DNA from: JAKLIX01 sp964605655
GTDB lineage: Bacteria > Bacteroidota > Bacteroidia > Bacteroidales > CAIXZF01
Length of the DNA: 64,000 bases
Assembly (NCBI GenBank): GCA_964605655.1
Contig: CAZSDK010000010.1
Span: 1-64,000, forward strand
Reading direction: 5' to 3'
Numbering within the stretch: the stretch's first letter is position 1; each line of letters begins with the position of its first letter. The position numbers and the translations under genes are program-made. Under the pieces are notes generated by a model that saw only the letters and a program-made list of their open reading frames with translations, was not told where the DNA came from and did no database searches. Positions 1-8,656 of the stretch are shown piece after piece.

Positions 1-3000
1 AAGGTTTTTTGGATATATGTATGCATACCAATGAACCATTTTCCCGGCTTTTCCGTTTTCTCGTGCCTTAAAAATCGATTCATGGTCGATAATATATTCG
101 TATGTTCTGGGATATTGGGTTCTTATCTCATCCAAAGTGACAAGCTCTGCGGTTCCATTCACTATCTTATAAGGGAAGAAAACATATCTGTTAGTCGATA
201 AATGGCAATATCGCTGTACATCTTTACCCAGTAAAAAGGGTTTAAACAAATCTCTCTCAAGCTGATATGTTCTCCCACTTATTGGTACCTCCACAGTAAA
301 ACGTTCTTCATTCTGACACTCGACAACATATAATTCGTCCCTGCTTGTCTGTAATCCCACAAAGATGCCCTCAAATGCATCAGAAAATAATTTATAACTG
401 GAGTAAATCTTCTTAAAAACACTGAACCCTAGCTCATCATCAAATAATATCCATTGATTGCTGCCATATAAAAGCGATGCCTCTTCAATCATTTCGTAGG
501 TAATAAAATTGTATTTGCTTTTGGTAAGCATGAATGTTTTAAAATCGGATTTAAAAGGGAATCGTTGGAAATAGAACCCGTCGCTAGGTCTTTTGCTATA
601 CTGAGCCACGCATGTATAGGTGTCAGCATCTTCAAACACCATATTAGCCCCAAAATGTGCAATTTCATCAATATATTGACCATGCCTTAGGTATTCTCTG
701 AAAACCTCAGAGGAGGCAGCATTAAAGAACTTGTGCGGGAAGATATAGGCATTGTTACTTTGGAGAGACGAAATGTTAACTGCTAATTCAAAAAAGATGT
801 TGGCTAGGTCGTATGAAGCTTTGGCATTTTGATATTGGCTCTCATAGTATATTTTCTGGGTAGGTTGTGTCGCTTGTATTTCTTGTACACGCATATAAGG
901 TGGATTCCCAATCACTACATCGAATCCTACAAAATCACCATCATCATTCAGGACCTCCGGGAATTCAAACCGCCATTCAAATGCGTTCTCAAATATTTTA
1001 TTGCCCTTAATCTGTTCTATCTCATCCTCAAGCGTCTTGGTTTCCTGAATAAGTTGCTGAACTTTCTTATTCCAGTTTTCCTTTTCGTCCGGGCTCATTT
1101 CGAACAGCTGGCCCTGGTTGGTCATCTGAAACAGCTCGCCGGAAAGTTTACGCAACTTCTTGACCTTTGGGTCATTTTCCGATATTTCACTCCGGAAGTC
1201 CGATTTTATGCTGGCTATGAGCCGCTCCATTTCCCGCTTCTGTTCCTTGGATTCTGCATTACGGTAGGTGTCTACGGCAATCCGGTAGCTGTCAATCGAC
1301 CAACGACTGCGTTTTAAGGCCTGCTTCAGGTCAGCGTCTATAGTAAAGCGGCTGACCAGCGAGTTGCCGCATTTGATGTTGATGTCGATGTTAGGGAGGG
1401 TCTCCAGCTCGCTGTCGTTCTTGTAATAGGCATTTTTCAGCAGCTCTATCCACAAGCGCAACCTGCATATTTTGACGGAGTTCGGGTTGATGTCCACCCC
1501 AAAGAGGCAGTTTTCGATGATGGCCTGCTTTTCGTGGAACAGCGTTTCCTGTATGCGCTGGCTCTCTTTGTTGTTCGGCTTGTATTCGAAGAGCTCGCCA
1601 TCTTCGTCGGTGACAATCAGCTCGTCGTTCACAACCTCCAACTGATACTCCTTTAGCCGCCTGCCTTCCCGGTCTTGCAATATCCTGAGGTCATTTTTGA
1701 TGGCCAATATTTCATTCAGAGCCGAAACCAGGAAATGACCGCTTCCGACTGCAGGATCGCATATTTTAATACTGTTGACTATCTTGTTGGCCTCGCTACG
1801 GTCGTCAATCTTTTCGTAAAGCTCATCTATGCTGGTGCAATCCCAATGCTTGGTTTCATTAAATTTCTGCACCACAGCCCTGCGAATGGTTTCCCGGCAC
1901 ATGTACATGGTGATGAAGCCCGGCGTAAAAAAGGAACCGTCCTTATAGCCGTTGATTTTTTCGAATATCAGGCCCAGTACCGAAGCATTGATGAGGGTCT
2001 TGTTGTCTTCCTGAATCTCTTCGGAGCCTTCGCTGCTGAAATCGTAGGCATCTAGAAATTCGAACAGGTACTCAATCGTCCGGATTTGTCCGCTTCGTTT
2101 TTTGCCAAACTGGTCTTTTAGTATTGTCTGGGGGCTGATGGGGATGGTTTTATCATCGCTCAGGTTGCTGATAAACAGGGTCAGCTGTTCCAATTCCGCC
2201 GGTTCGAAGAGCGAAGAGTTTAAATACGGGATTTTACCGAATAATGACCTGACGTCTTCGTTCCTGTCCTCATTTTTCCGGGCTAAGACCTGAAAAAACA
2301 GGCTGTTCAGGTCGTCAAAACTCTTGATTTTATCCGTGTTAAGAAACGAATAGGATGTATCGCCCTTGTGGTAGGTGATAAGCTGGGCTTCCAACAGCTT
2401 CAAAAACAAGATACGGTTAACCCAAGTGATGGATAGTTCGAGCGCCACGTTGAACAGTCTCTCCTGTTGTGTGCTCCCGTATTGGCCGGGCTTTTCCAAA
2501 CGACTCAGTTTGTCGAGGCTGTCGAGCTGTATGATGGCATCCTCCAGTAGGGTTCCGGTATGCCTTTCGCCATCCTTGTTTCGTCCAATCAGTTTTTTGC
2601 TGCCGTCTTTTGTTTCTGTCAGCCCGATAATGTGCAGCAATTCCGTGTAGAATCGTTTGTCGAGGCTGTTGCTGTCGTTGGTAAACGGCAGCTTCAGGAG
2701 ATGTTCAGGCGATAAGAGCTTAAACAGGGCTATCAGGATGTTGTCATCCTTCTTGTCCGCATTTCGCAAAGGACTCTGGTAGTCTTGCAGATTGAAATAG
2801 GTACATCCAATCTCTGCCGCCAGGCCGTCAATAAACGACTCGGCTATCTGTTTGTAAAAAAAATCGGTTTTGGTGTCGGCCAGCCGCCCCCCTTCAAAGT
2901 CGTTGAATTGTTGAACCAGCGTTTTATTTTGGGCGAAAAGCCTGTCGAATGTTACAGCATCGAAGATAAACCATTCGTTAATATTCGTTGCTATCAGGTG

Positions 3001-3402
3001 CTTTACTTCAAGATTCTTGCCTGTAATCCTTTCCCTCAGGTAATAAAGAACCAGCTCCTGAAACGCTTTTGCGTTCAGTTTCTGGGTAGTTATCATTTCG
3101 GCTTTGTTGGATGGCTTTTTGGCTTCAACAATGACGCCAACGGTGCTTTTAGCCGTCCCGGCGTTATGAATGACAAGGTCGTTCCGGCCTTTGGTATTGA
3201 TAAAATGGTTGGGGTCGTAATAGGTCTTCTTTAAAAAATCGCTGACCAGATTTTTATGATGTTCTTCGCTTTCAGCATCGTTTATCCGGTCGATTAAAGC
3301 GACGAGGTTGGTCTTGAAACGCTCTATATCTGTCCGGTTGGGTTTTATTTTTAAGAAGGCCTTGTTCAGTGCCTTTCTGGGGGAGATTTCTTTTATTTCC
3401 AT
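1..3402 (-). CDS. Type IIG restriction-modification enzyme (nuclease plus N6-adenine methyltransferase), 3' end outside window
   Basis: A single open frame of 1134 codons runs off the left edge. The N-terminus reads like the DUF7149 region of Eco57I-type enzymes. Residues 75-95 hold a PD-(D/E)XK nuclease core: Asp75 in GRNDLVI and E93-A-K95 in VIVEAKK. The methyltransferase part carries the SAM-binding motif DPAVGSGHF at 549-557, a VDINPNSVK acidic-loop segment, and the catalytic NPPY at 833-836 typical of gamma-class N6-adenine methyltransferases. One polypeptide would therefore both cut and methylate DNA; the target-recognition part lies toward the missing C-terminus. The start is the first ATG after an in-frame TAA. 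No separate R, M or S gene is beside it, and BREX PglX is less likely because PglX lacks the nuclease motif. Confidence 0.88.
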   Translation of the reverse strand, partial: MEIKEISPRKALNKAFLKIKPNRTDIERFKTNLVALIDRINDAESEEHHKNLVSDFLKKTYYDPNHFINTKGRNDLVIHNAGTAKSTVGVIVEAKKPSNKAEMITTQKLNAKAFQELVLYYLRERITGKNLEVKHLIATNINEWFIFDAVTFDRLFAQNKTLVQQFNDFEGGRLADTKTDFFYKQIAESFIDGLAAEIGCTYFNLQDYQSPLRNADKKDDNILIALFKLLSPEHLLKLPFTNDSNSLDKRFYTELLHIIGLTETKDGSKKLIGRNKDGERHTGTLLEDAIIQLDSLDKLSRLEKPGQYGSTQQERLFNVALELSITWVNRILFLKLLEAQLITYHKGDTSYSFLNTDKIKSFDDLNSLFFQVLARKNEDRNEDVRSLFGKIPYLNSSLFEPAELEQLTLFISNLSDDKTIPISPQTILKDQFGKKRSGQIRTIEYLFEFLDAYDFSSEGSEEIQEDNKTLINASVLGLIFEKINGYKDGSFFTPGFITMYMCRETIRRAVVQKFNETKHWDCTSIDELYEKIDDRSEANKIVNSIKICDPAVGSGHFLVSALNEILAIKNDLRILQDREGRRLKEYQLEVVNDELIVTDEDGELFEYKPNNKESQRIQETLFHEKQAIIENCLFGVDINPNSVKICRLRLWIELLKNAYYKNDSELETLPNIDINIKCGNSLVSRFTIDADLKQALKRSRWSIDSYRIAVDTYRNAESKEQKREMERLIASIKSDFRSEISENDPKVKKLRKLSGELFQMTNQGQLFEMSPDEKENWNKKVQQLIQETKTLEDEIEQIKGNKIFENAFEWRFEFPEVLNDDGDFVGFDVVIGNPPYMRVQEIQATQPTQKIYYESQYQNAKASYDLANIFFELAVNISSLQSNNAYIFPHKFFNAASSEVFREYLRHGQYIDEIAHFGANMVFEDADTYTCVAQYSKRPSDGFYFQRFPFKSDFKTFMLTKSKYNFITYEMIEEASLLYGSNQWILFDDELGFSVFKKIYSSYKLFSDAFEGIFVGLQTSRDELYVVECQNEERFTVEVPISGRTYQLERDLFKPFLLGKDVQRYCHLSTNRYVFFPYKIVNGTAELVTLDEIRTQYPRTYEYIIDHESIFKARENGKAGKMVHWYAYIYPKNL

Positions 3403-3472
3403 GTATTGAGTAGTGATTTATCACAGCAAGAATCGTTCAGAGGTCCAGGTTCTGATCAGGCCGAATTAAAGA

Positions 3473-3480
3473 CAAAAGTA
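3473..3480 (-). promoter_or_regulatory. Candidate -7 box for the restriction enzyme gene
   Basis: On the minus strand this reads TACTTTTG, matching the Bacteroidota -7 consensus TAnnTTTG, 70 bases before the ATG at 3402. No good TTTG is visible at the expected -33 position, so this is a weak call. Confidence 0.35.
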
Positions 3481-3545
3481 AGAAAATATATGAGTAATAA
3501 CGATATAAATTCTCACGGGAGCAAGGTACTAAGTAAGTATTTGAA

Positions 3546-3606
3546 AAGTAATAATATCAAGTAACAGTAAGAAGTATAAAGTACCTGTTACTTGATACTC
3601 TTACTT
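3546..3606. repeat. Fold-back repeat built from AAGTAA/TTACTT units
   Basis: A perfect 13-bp inverted repeat (3555-3567 with 3585-3597, sequence TATCAAGTAACAG) is extended after a 3-base mismatch by AAGTAA (3546-3551) pairing with TTACTT (3601-3606); the loop is 3568-3584. More AAGTAA-like units lie on both sides (3531-3540, 3612-3620). It sits just after the end of the ABC ATPase gene and before the restriction gene, both read leftward, so it could end the ABC operon transcript. The rest of 3403-3618 is AT-rich with no gene. Confidence 0.6.
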
Positions 3607-3618
3607 GTTCCTTATTAC

Positions 3619-4431
3619 TTACACATACTGCTCCTGCAGCATCCGGGCGGCGGTCAGGTCCAGCTGGTCTTTCCTCCTGATCTCGTCGAAAAGGGATAAA
3701 AGGTCTCCCGATTTGAGCCGCTTCTTCTCCTCTCCCCTGAAATCGTAGACGATACCTCCCTGGTGCATCATGATGATACGGTCGCCCATGTTCACGGCCT
3801 GCTGCATGGAGTGGGTCACCATCAGCGTGGTCTGGTGATGGGCCCTGATGATCTCGCCGGTGAGCTCAATCACCTTGGCAGCGGTCTTCGGGTCCAGGGC
3901 AGCGGTATGTTCGTCGAGGAGCAACAGCTTCGGCTTCAGCCAGGTGGCCATGAGCAGGGTCAGCGCCTGCCGCTGTCCTCCGGAAAGTTTGCCGATAGGA
4001 CTGTCGAGCCGGTCCTCCAGGCCCATCTTCAACTTCATGATACGTTCCTGAAATTCCTGCTTCAAAGAGGCACTCACCGACCACCCCAGGCCTCTGGGCA
4101 ACCCTCTCCTCGAGGCCAGTGCGAGGTTCTCTGCTATCGTCATGTCGGGTGCAGTTCCGGTGAAAGGGTTCTGGAAAACCCTGCCGATAAGCTTCGCTCT
4201 CCGGTGCTCTTTCCAGCGGGTGATATCTTTTCCGTCGAGAAGGATCCTGCCACTGTCGGGACAAAAGTTGCCGGCAACGGCATTGAGAAGGGTCGACTTT
4301 CCGGATCCGTTGGTGCCCAATACCGTGATAAACCCGCCTTCCTCCAGATGAAGACTTACCCGGTCAAGAGCCACCACCTCATTGGGCGTGCCCCTGTTAA
4401 AAGTGATGCTGATATTTTTGATGTCAAGCAT
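3619..4431 (-). CDS. ABC transporter ATP-binding protein
   Basis: A 270-residue nucleotide-binding subunit. Walker A is GTNGSGKS at 39-46, followed by a Q-loop (RVFQNP), the signature LSGGQRQA, Walker B LLLLDEHTAALD and the H-switch MVTHS. The DEHTAALD form is typical of ATPases that work with PF04392-type substrate-binding proteins and branched-chain-type permeases. The ATG at 4431 (MLDIKNISITF) is chosen because it begins the fold and lies 11 bases after the permease stop. The frame stays open upstream, but that extension lies within the permease gene and has no sequence of its own that resembles an ATPase. It is the last gene of the unit. Confidence 0.93.
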   Translation of the reverse strand: MLDIKNISITFNRGTPNEVVALDRVSLHLEEGGFITVLGTNGSGKSTLLNAVAGNFCPDSGRILLDGKDITRWKEHRRAKLIGRVFQNPFTGTAPDMTIAENLALASRRGLPRGLGWSVSASLKQEFQERIMKLKMGLEDRLDSPIGKLSGGQRQALTLLMATWLKPKLLLLDEHTAALDPKTAAKVIELTGEIIRAHHQTTLMVTHSMQQAVNMGDRIIMMHQGGIVYDFRGEEKKRLKSGDLLSLFDEIRRKDQLDLTAARMLQEQYV

Positions 4432-4442
4432 GGTCTTTGGCG

Positions 4443-5381
4443 TTATGAAAGTTTTACTCCCTGCCTGCGAAGCCTGATCCTGCCTATCCAATGCGGGAGG
4501 ATGAGGGCCACAAAGACAAATCCGGCGGTGATGATCTTCAGGTCGTTGGGATTCATGCCCCATTGAAGGGCTATGGCGACCAGCAGCCGGAAGATCACGG
4601 AACCTAAAATGGCGCCTGTGATGAGGTATCCGATGCGGTCGGAACCGATCAGGGCTTCGCCGATGATGATACTGGCCAGGCCCCACACCAGCATGCCTAC
4701 ACCCATCTGGGCATCGGAAAATCCCTGGTATTGGGCCAGTAAAGCGCCTGAAACACCTATCAGCCCGTTGGAGATGGAGAGCCCGGTAATGATCATCCAC
4801 CGGGTGTTCACGCCGAGGGCACTGATCATCTTGTCGTTGTTGCCGGTAGCCCTCATAGCGAGGCCATACCGGGTCTTCAGGAATAAAAGGAGTGAGATGC
4901 CGGTCAATACGACCGACAGGATGATCATCAGCAACAGGCTCAGCTCCTTTCCACTGACCTGCCATCCTGCAATTTGCATCGCGGGAGGAAATCCGAAGAC
5001 TCTTCCACCCCAGTGCTCAAACTGAATGAGCAGCGTGCGGGTCCCCAGAATAGGAAGGTTGCTCTTTCCCATCAGGTGGAGATTGACTGAGTACAAAGCC
5101 GTCATCACCAGGATCCCTGCCAGTAATCCATTGATTTTGAATTGTGTATGAAGGATTCCGGTGAGCATGCCGGCCAGGAATCCTGCCCCGAAAGCCGCCA
5201 GGGTGGCAATTAGGGGTGATACCCCGGAAAGCAGGAGTACCGCACAAACAGACGCTCCCAGCGTAATGGAACCTTCCACGGTGATGTCTGGGAAATGGAA
5301 GATCCTGTAACTGATGAATATTCCCATTCCCAATAAGGAAAGAATTAATCCTATAGTCAGTGATCCGATCAGTAATGTCAT
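4443..5381 (-). CDS. ABC transporter permease, branched-chain/TrpY-like
   Basis: A 312-residue inner-membrane protein with about eight to nine hydrophobic segments, of the BPD_transp_2 type (related to LivH and to the permeases paired with PF04392 substrate-binding proteins). Recognisable stretches are the start MTLLIGSLTIGLILSLLG and the glycine-rich loop near GFSDAQMGVGMLVWGLAS. It lies 11 bases upstream of the ATPase gene and 11 bases downstream of the STAS gene, so the three are almost certainly one transcript. The substrate cannot be read from sequence; relatives are known or proposed to carry amino acids such as tryptophan. Confidence 0.88.
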   Translation of the reverse strand: MTLLIGSLTIGLILSLLGMGIFISYRIFHFPDITVEGSITLGASVCAVLLLSGVSPLIATLAAFGAGFLAGMLTGILHTQFKINGLLAGILVMTALYSVNLHLMGKSNLPILGTRTLLIQFEHWGGRVFGFPPAMQIAGWQVSGKELSLLLMIILSVVLTGISLLLFLKTRYGLAMRATGNNDKMISALGVNTRWMIITGLSISNGLIGVSGALLAQYQGFSDAQMGVGMLVWGLASIIIGEALIGSDRIGYLITGAILGSVIFRLLVAIALQWGMNPNDLKIITAGFVFVALILPHWIGRIRLRRQGVKLS

Positions 5382-5392
5382 CTCAAGTGGTT

Positions 5393-6619
5393 TTATAGGT
5401 GGGTGACCAGTCTGCCTATCCAGCAGAGACCTTGTTTAAACTCGCTTTCTCCAAGCCCGGTTGCTTCACGATGGTCGTTCACCAGGTGCATGACCTTTAA
5501 CAACTGGGCGTTGCTGAAAATATGTTCAATGGTGTCGGAAAGCCGGGTTTGATCTTTTCTTTGCGCCAGGTAAGAAAAGACAGCAGCATGAAAATGCCCC
5601 TGGTACGCTGTGTCCGGCGACAGGGGGCGTAAAAAAGGTTCCAGTTGAGGGTCGTGCTCTCTGGAAGCAACGCCGGTGCACAACACCATCATATTGGCAT
5701 ATTCAGGCTCTGCGGTGAAATAGAAGTGCTCCCTCACCTTCGGAAACTCAAAGGGATCGTTGATGCGTGCCGGAGAGGTTCGCAATGCGGAGCCTATCAG
5801 GCCTGCAGTTTCTGCATTCATGACAAGGGCAAAGCGGTCCCATCCCGTCATCGTGCCCAGGTCCTCCATTAAGGTGCTTAACTTTAATGGTTTGTCTAAA
5901 GCTTCGAAACGGATCACCCTGGAAAAGTTTCCCCTGTAAAGAAGTCCGTAACGAAACTGAACTTTTGGCTGCAATGAACCGGTCTTCAACAGGAAGTCGG
6001 GTCGGTTGCTGCCATCGGTGGGAAAGTAGGCTACGGCGTCACCCAAACCGATGAGCTCTCCCAGGCGGTCTTCACAAGGGTCCTCAGGTCCGCCGAGAGC
6101 TCCCAGGCCCAGGCCGTAGACTCCTGATTGGAAATCCACGGCATAGGTCCCTGGTCTTTCTTCAATGGGTTTGGCAGGTAGATCAGGCTTACCCAGGAGC
6201 TCCCCAACCAGGTCGGTCGGCCGGGGATCAGGATAAAGGGTGTACCTGGCGATCGGGGTAAGTACCTCATGGATTTCAGGTTTATTATCTTCGGAAGGAA
6301 CAACCTGCTTCTGCCCAAAGAGCGTCTGGAGCCCTGCCATTTCAAGAACCCTGGTGACTTCTTCCGATGCACCCGATATACCAAGCTGACCGTCAATCTT
6401 TTTTAATTCCTGGAAGAACCTGATAAACAGTCTGATACCAATGGAGCTGATATAGTTGACCTCTTTCAGGTCAAGCACGATCCTGTACCTCCCGGCCCGG
6501 ATCTCTTCCTCTATCCGGATGCTGAGCTGTTCAGCCCAATAGGCGTCCAGTCGTCCGCTCAGAATGAGCTCGGAGGTGTCGTTGGTCTGTACCTGGCGGA
6601 TCTCAAGTTGTTGGCTCAC
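5393..6619 (-). CDS. STAS-domain protein with an unrecognised 290-residue C-terminal region
   Basis: A 408-residue protein. Residues 5-110 form a STAS (anti-anti-sigma-like) domain: LILSGRLDAYWAEQL, then IVLDLKEVNYISSIGIRLF, with Ser58/Ser59 at the strand where SpoIIAA-type proteins are phosphorylated. Residues about 115-408 match no family I recognise; they are globular, with no membrane segment, and include GVYGLGLGALGGPEDPCED and GTMTGWDRFALVMNAET. STAS domains usually bind a kinase or act as a regulatory domain of a transporter. Its place between the substrate-binding protein and the permease suggests it controls the transporter. The start is GTG (6619); no ATG lies upstream in frame. Confidence 0.82.
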   Translation of the reverse strand: MSQQLEIRQVQTNDTSELILSGRLDAYWAEQLSIRIEEEIRAGRYRIVLDLKEVNYISSIGIRLFIRFFQELKKIDGQLGISGASEEVTRVLEMAGLQTLFGQKQVVPSEDNKPEIHEVLTPIARYTLYPDPRPTDLVGELLGKPDLPAKPIEERPGTYAVDFQSGVYGLGLGALGGPEDPCEDRLGELIGLGDAVAYFPTDGSNRPDFLLKTGSLQPKVQFRYGLLYRGNFSRVIRFEALDKPLKLSTLMEDLGTMTGWDRFALVMNAETAGLIGSALRTSPARINDPFEFPKVREHFYFTAEPEYANMMVLCTGVASREHDPQLEPFLRPLSPDTAYQGHFHAAVFSYLAQRKDQTRLSDTIEHIFSNAQLLKVMHLVNDHREATGLGESEFKQGLCWIGRLVTHL

Positions 6620-6639
6620 TTCGATGGATGTTTTGGTAA

Positions 6640-8646
6640 TTATTTGACAATGATGGCGTGCTGCAGCACTTCGGGTGGAATGCTGACCTTAAAATAGGCT
6701 GCCGAGGCCGGATTCACATATACCAGGGAGTGCCTGACAAAGCGGAAGGGGATGTCGGCAGGGTTTTCCCCCCTGAGGATGCGGACTGCCATGTGAACGG
6801 CATCTTTTCCTCCCTGGATGTAGTCGCGGGAGACCCCGGCAATGGCCCCTTTGTTAACCTGGTCCGAAACAAATCCGAAAATAGGCAGACGTTTGTCGTA
6901 AGCAGCTTTGTAGATGCTGGAGAAAGAACTGGAGGTGAGGTTGTCTATGATCTGGCAAACGGCATCCAGTCTCTTGGATGTCAATGCGATGGCTGCATCG
7001 GCTACGTCAGAAGAATTGCTGATGGGCACCGTGATCACCTCTATGTTCTTGCTGGTGGCGAATTCGGTGAAAGCTTTCAGGTTATTTACCGAATTGGTCT
7101 CGCCGGGAGTATACAAAGTCCCAATTCTTTTAAGGCCGGGCATGATCTTCATAAAACAATCCAATCCTCCTTTGAAATCTCCGTAAGTGGATATCCCGGT
7201 AATGTTGGCATGATGGTGCTCAAAATTCTCCCCGGCACCAGCCTTCATGGGATCGGCCACACAGGTGAAGACCACGGGGGAATTGGTTAGTTTCTGAACA
7301 GCCAGCTGAAGGGTAGGTGTGGATGTGACAAACACAATATCATATTGATCCTTGCTGATCTTCATCACCATAGTGTTCAGCATACCAACATCTCCCTGGG
7401 CATTCAAAGCGACCAGGTCGAAATCTTTATTCTCCTCAAGTCCTAATTCTTTAAAGCCCAGCAGAATGCCTTCACGTGATTCCTCAGAAATGGGGGCATC
7501 ATTATATTGTATTAAGGCAAAATGCAGCTTCCTGCCGGGTTTGAATTGAGTAACACCGTATTCTGCCAACCTCTTCAAGGTGTCAGGATAATGAACCTTA
7601 AGTTCGGCAGCCAGTTTATAATTGATGGATATTTCAAAGGATTTGCATGTCTCAGGAGGAACATCCCTGACTTTTTCTCCACGTAACAACTTGGCCGTCA
7701 GGTATGCAGCACGAATACCAAGCGGGTACAGCCTGGGTAAGACCGCTGCAATGGCACCACTTGTATAATGATTGCTTTCTTGAACAACAACACCGCAATG
7801 CCGCAACGAAGCTTGTCTGATCACTTCTGCCGCAACTTCATCTGATACCGCGTTTGGTGGGATCCATATCACATCGGGGTCATTTTCCAGGAGATCTTTG
7901 ATCATAAGGCTGGTTTCATCACCCGGCTTACCGGTTGGGACATGCCATGGCTTACCAGTTGGGACATGCCATGGCATGTCCCAACTGGTAAGCCTCGAAA
8001 GGAGTCTCTTCCCCTCTTCCACCAGCTGCCTTGTAAGGGTATCACTATCACTGAAGAGGGTAGCAATTTTTTTTACCTCCGTTCCGGAGTTTACCAGGAG
8101 GGCCATCGTTTCTTCAAGAGGCATGACCTGGGTCACTCCTGTCATGGCCCCGGCGTCAATGAGATCTTCCCTGGCATCCCCATCCACAGGGTATTCGTCA
8201 AAACGGATATAGACGACAGGCTTGTCATGGAGGTACCGGGCAGCTGCCTGACTGGCTCCGGATGAGATGGCAACAAACAGATCAGGGTTCTCAATATTGA
8301 GCTTTCCCATCAGAGAAGAAAGGGCCCGAGGATCTCTTGGTAACTGATGAAAAGTGACTTTCAGGTTACTGTCTTTGACATAACCCCATTGCCGGAGCTT
8401 TTCCCAGAAACCCAGCAGTGTTTCTTTTTCTTTGTTATCCTGGGTCCCGATGATCACAATATGGTAGGTCTTTCCCTTTTCGGCTTTAACTTGTCTGAGG
8501 GAATCTGCAATATACTCCCTGTTATCGCTGGTTTTACCAACGCGGTTATGCCGGTCGGAGTAAAGAAGGACCATTCCGATAAGGAGAATGAGCAGAAATG
8601 CCGGCAACAGGCGATAAAGATTCTTGATGCGTGGTTTCAGGGTCAT
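6640..8646 (-). CDS. ABC transporter substrate-binding protein with two tandem PF04392-type domains
   Basis: A 668-residue protein with one N-terminal membrane anchor (LLPAFLLILLIGMVLLY), no lipobox, then two copies of the periplasmic-binding fold: one from about residue 50 (YHIVIIGTQDNKEKETLLGF) and one from about 375 (LHFALIQYNDAPISEESREG). Usual family members have one copy of about 320 residues, so this is a tandem duplication. The second copy is the better match (VVFTCVADPMKAGAG, ANITGISTYGD, IGTLYTPGETNS). Residues 218-241 are encoded by an inserted palindromic repeat (see 7925-7994). The ATG at 8646 is preferred over an upstream TTG at 8664 that would overlap the preceding gene. Confidence 0.9.
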   Translation of the reverse strand: MTLKPRIKNLYRLLPAFLLILLIGMVLLYSDRHNRVGKTSDNREYIADSLRQVKAEKGKTYHIVIIGTQDNKEKETLLGFWEKLRQWGYVKDSNLKVTFHQLPRDPRALSSLMGKLNIENPDLFVAISSGASQAAARYLHDKPVVYIRFDEYPVDGDAREDLIDAGAMTGVTQVMPLEETMALLVNSGTEVKKIATLFSDSDTLTRQLVEEGKRLLSRLTSWDMPWHVPTGKPWHVPTGKPGDETSLMIKDLLENDPDVIWIPPNAVSDEVAAEVIRQASLRHCGVVVQESNHYTSGAIAAVLPRLYPLGIRAAYLTAKLLRGEKVRDVPPETCKSFEISINYKLAAELKVHYPDTLKRLAEYGVTQFKPGRKLHFALIQYNDAPISEESREGILLGFKELGLEENKDFDLVALNAQGDVGMLNTMVMKISKDQYDIVFVTSTPTLQLAVQKLTNSPVVFTCVADPMKAGAGENFEHHHANITGISTYGDFKGGLDCFMKIMPGLKRIGTLYTPGETNSVNNLKAFTEFATSKNIEVITVPISNSSDVADAAIALTSKRLDAVCQIIDNLTSSSFSSIYKAAYDKRLPIFGFVSDQVNKGAIAGVSRDYIQGGKDAVHMAVRILRGENPADIPFRFVRHSLVYVNPASAAYFKVSIPPEVLQHAIIVK
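7925..7994. repeat. Palindromic repeat inside the substrate-binding protein gene
   Basis: Positions 7949-7994 form a 46-bp perfect palindrome centred between 7971 and 7972, with core GGGACATGCCATGGCATGTC. A further 24-bp direct copy of the half-unit lies at 7925-7948 with one mismatch (7933 G against 7957 A), giving a head-tail-inverted arrangement of three half-units. Each half-unit is 24 bp, eight codons, so the frame is kept; it encodes WDMPWHVPTGKP followed by WHVPTGKP. This looks like a REP/MITE-type palindromic element that entered a coding sequence. Confidence 0.9.
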
Positions 8647-8656
8647 ATCTGGATGT

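Noticed and set aside
829..3234. Plus-strand open frames over the restriction gene (for example 829-1317, 1675-2055, 2785-3234)
   Set aside because: They are antisense to one continuous minus-strand frame with clear motifs and resemble no family.
1..3402. BREX PglX methyltransferase
   Set aside because: A PD-(D/E)XK nuclease motif is in the same chain and no other BREX gene is seen.
4432..4965. N-terminal extension of the ABC ATPase frame (178 residues, Arg/His-rich)
   Set aside because: It is the permease gene read in another frame; the ATPase fold starts at the ATG at 4431.
7898..8265. Plus-strand open frames across the palindrome
   Set aside because: They arise from the antisense strand of the substrate-binding gene; the palindrome reads the same in both directions, so its peptide appears in them too.
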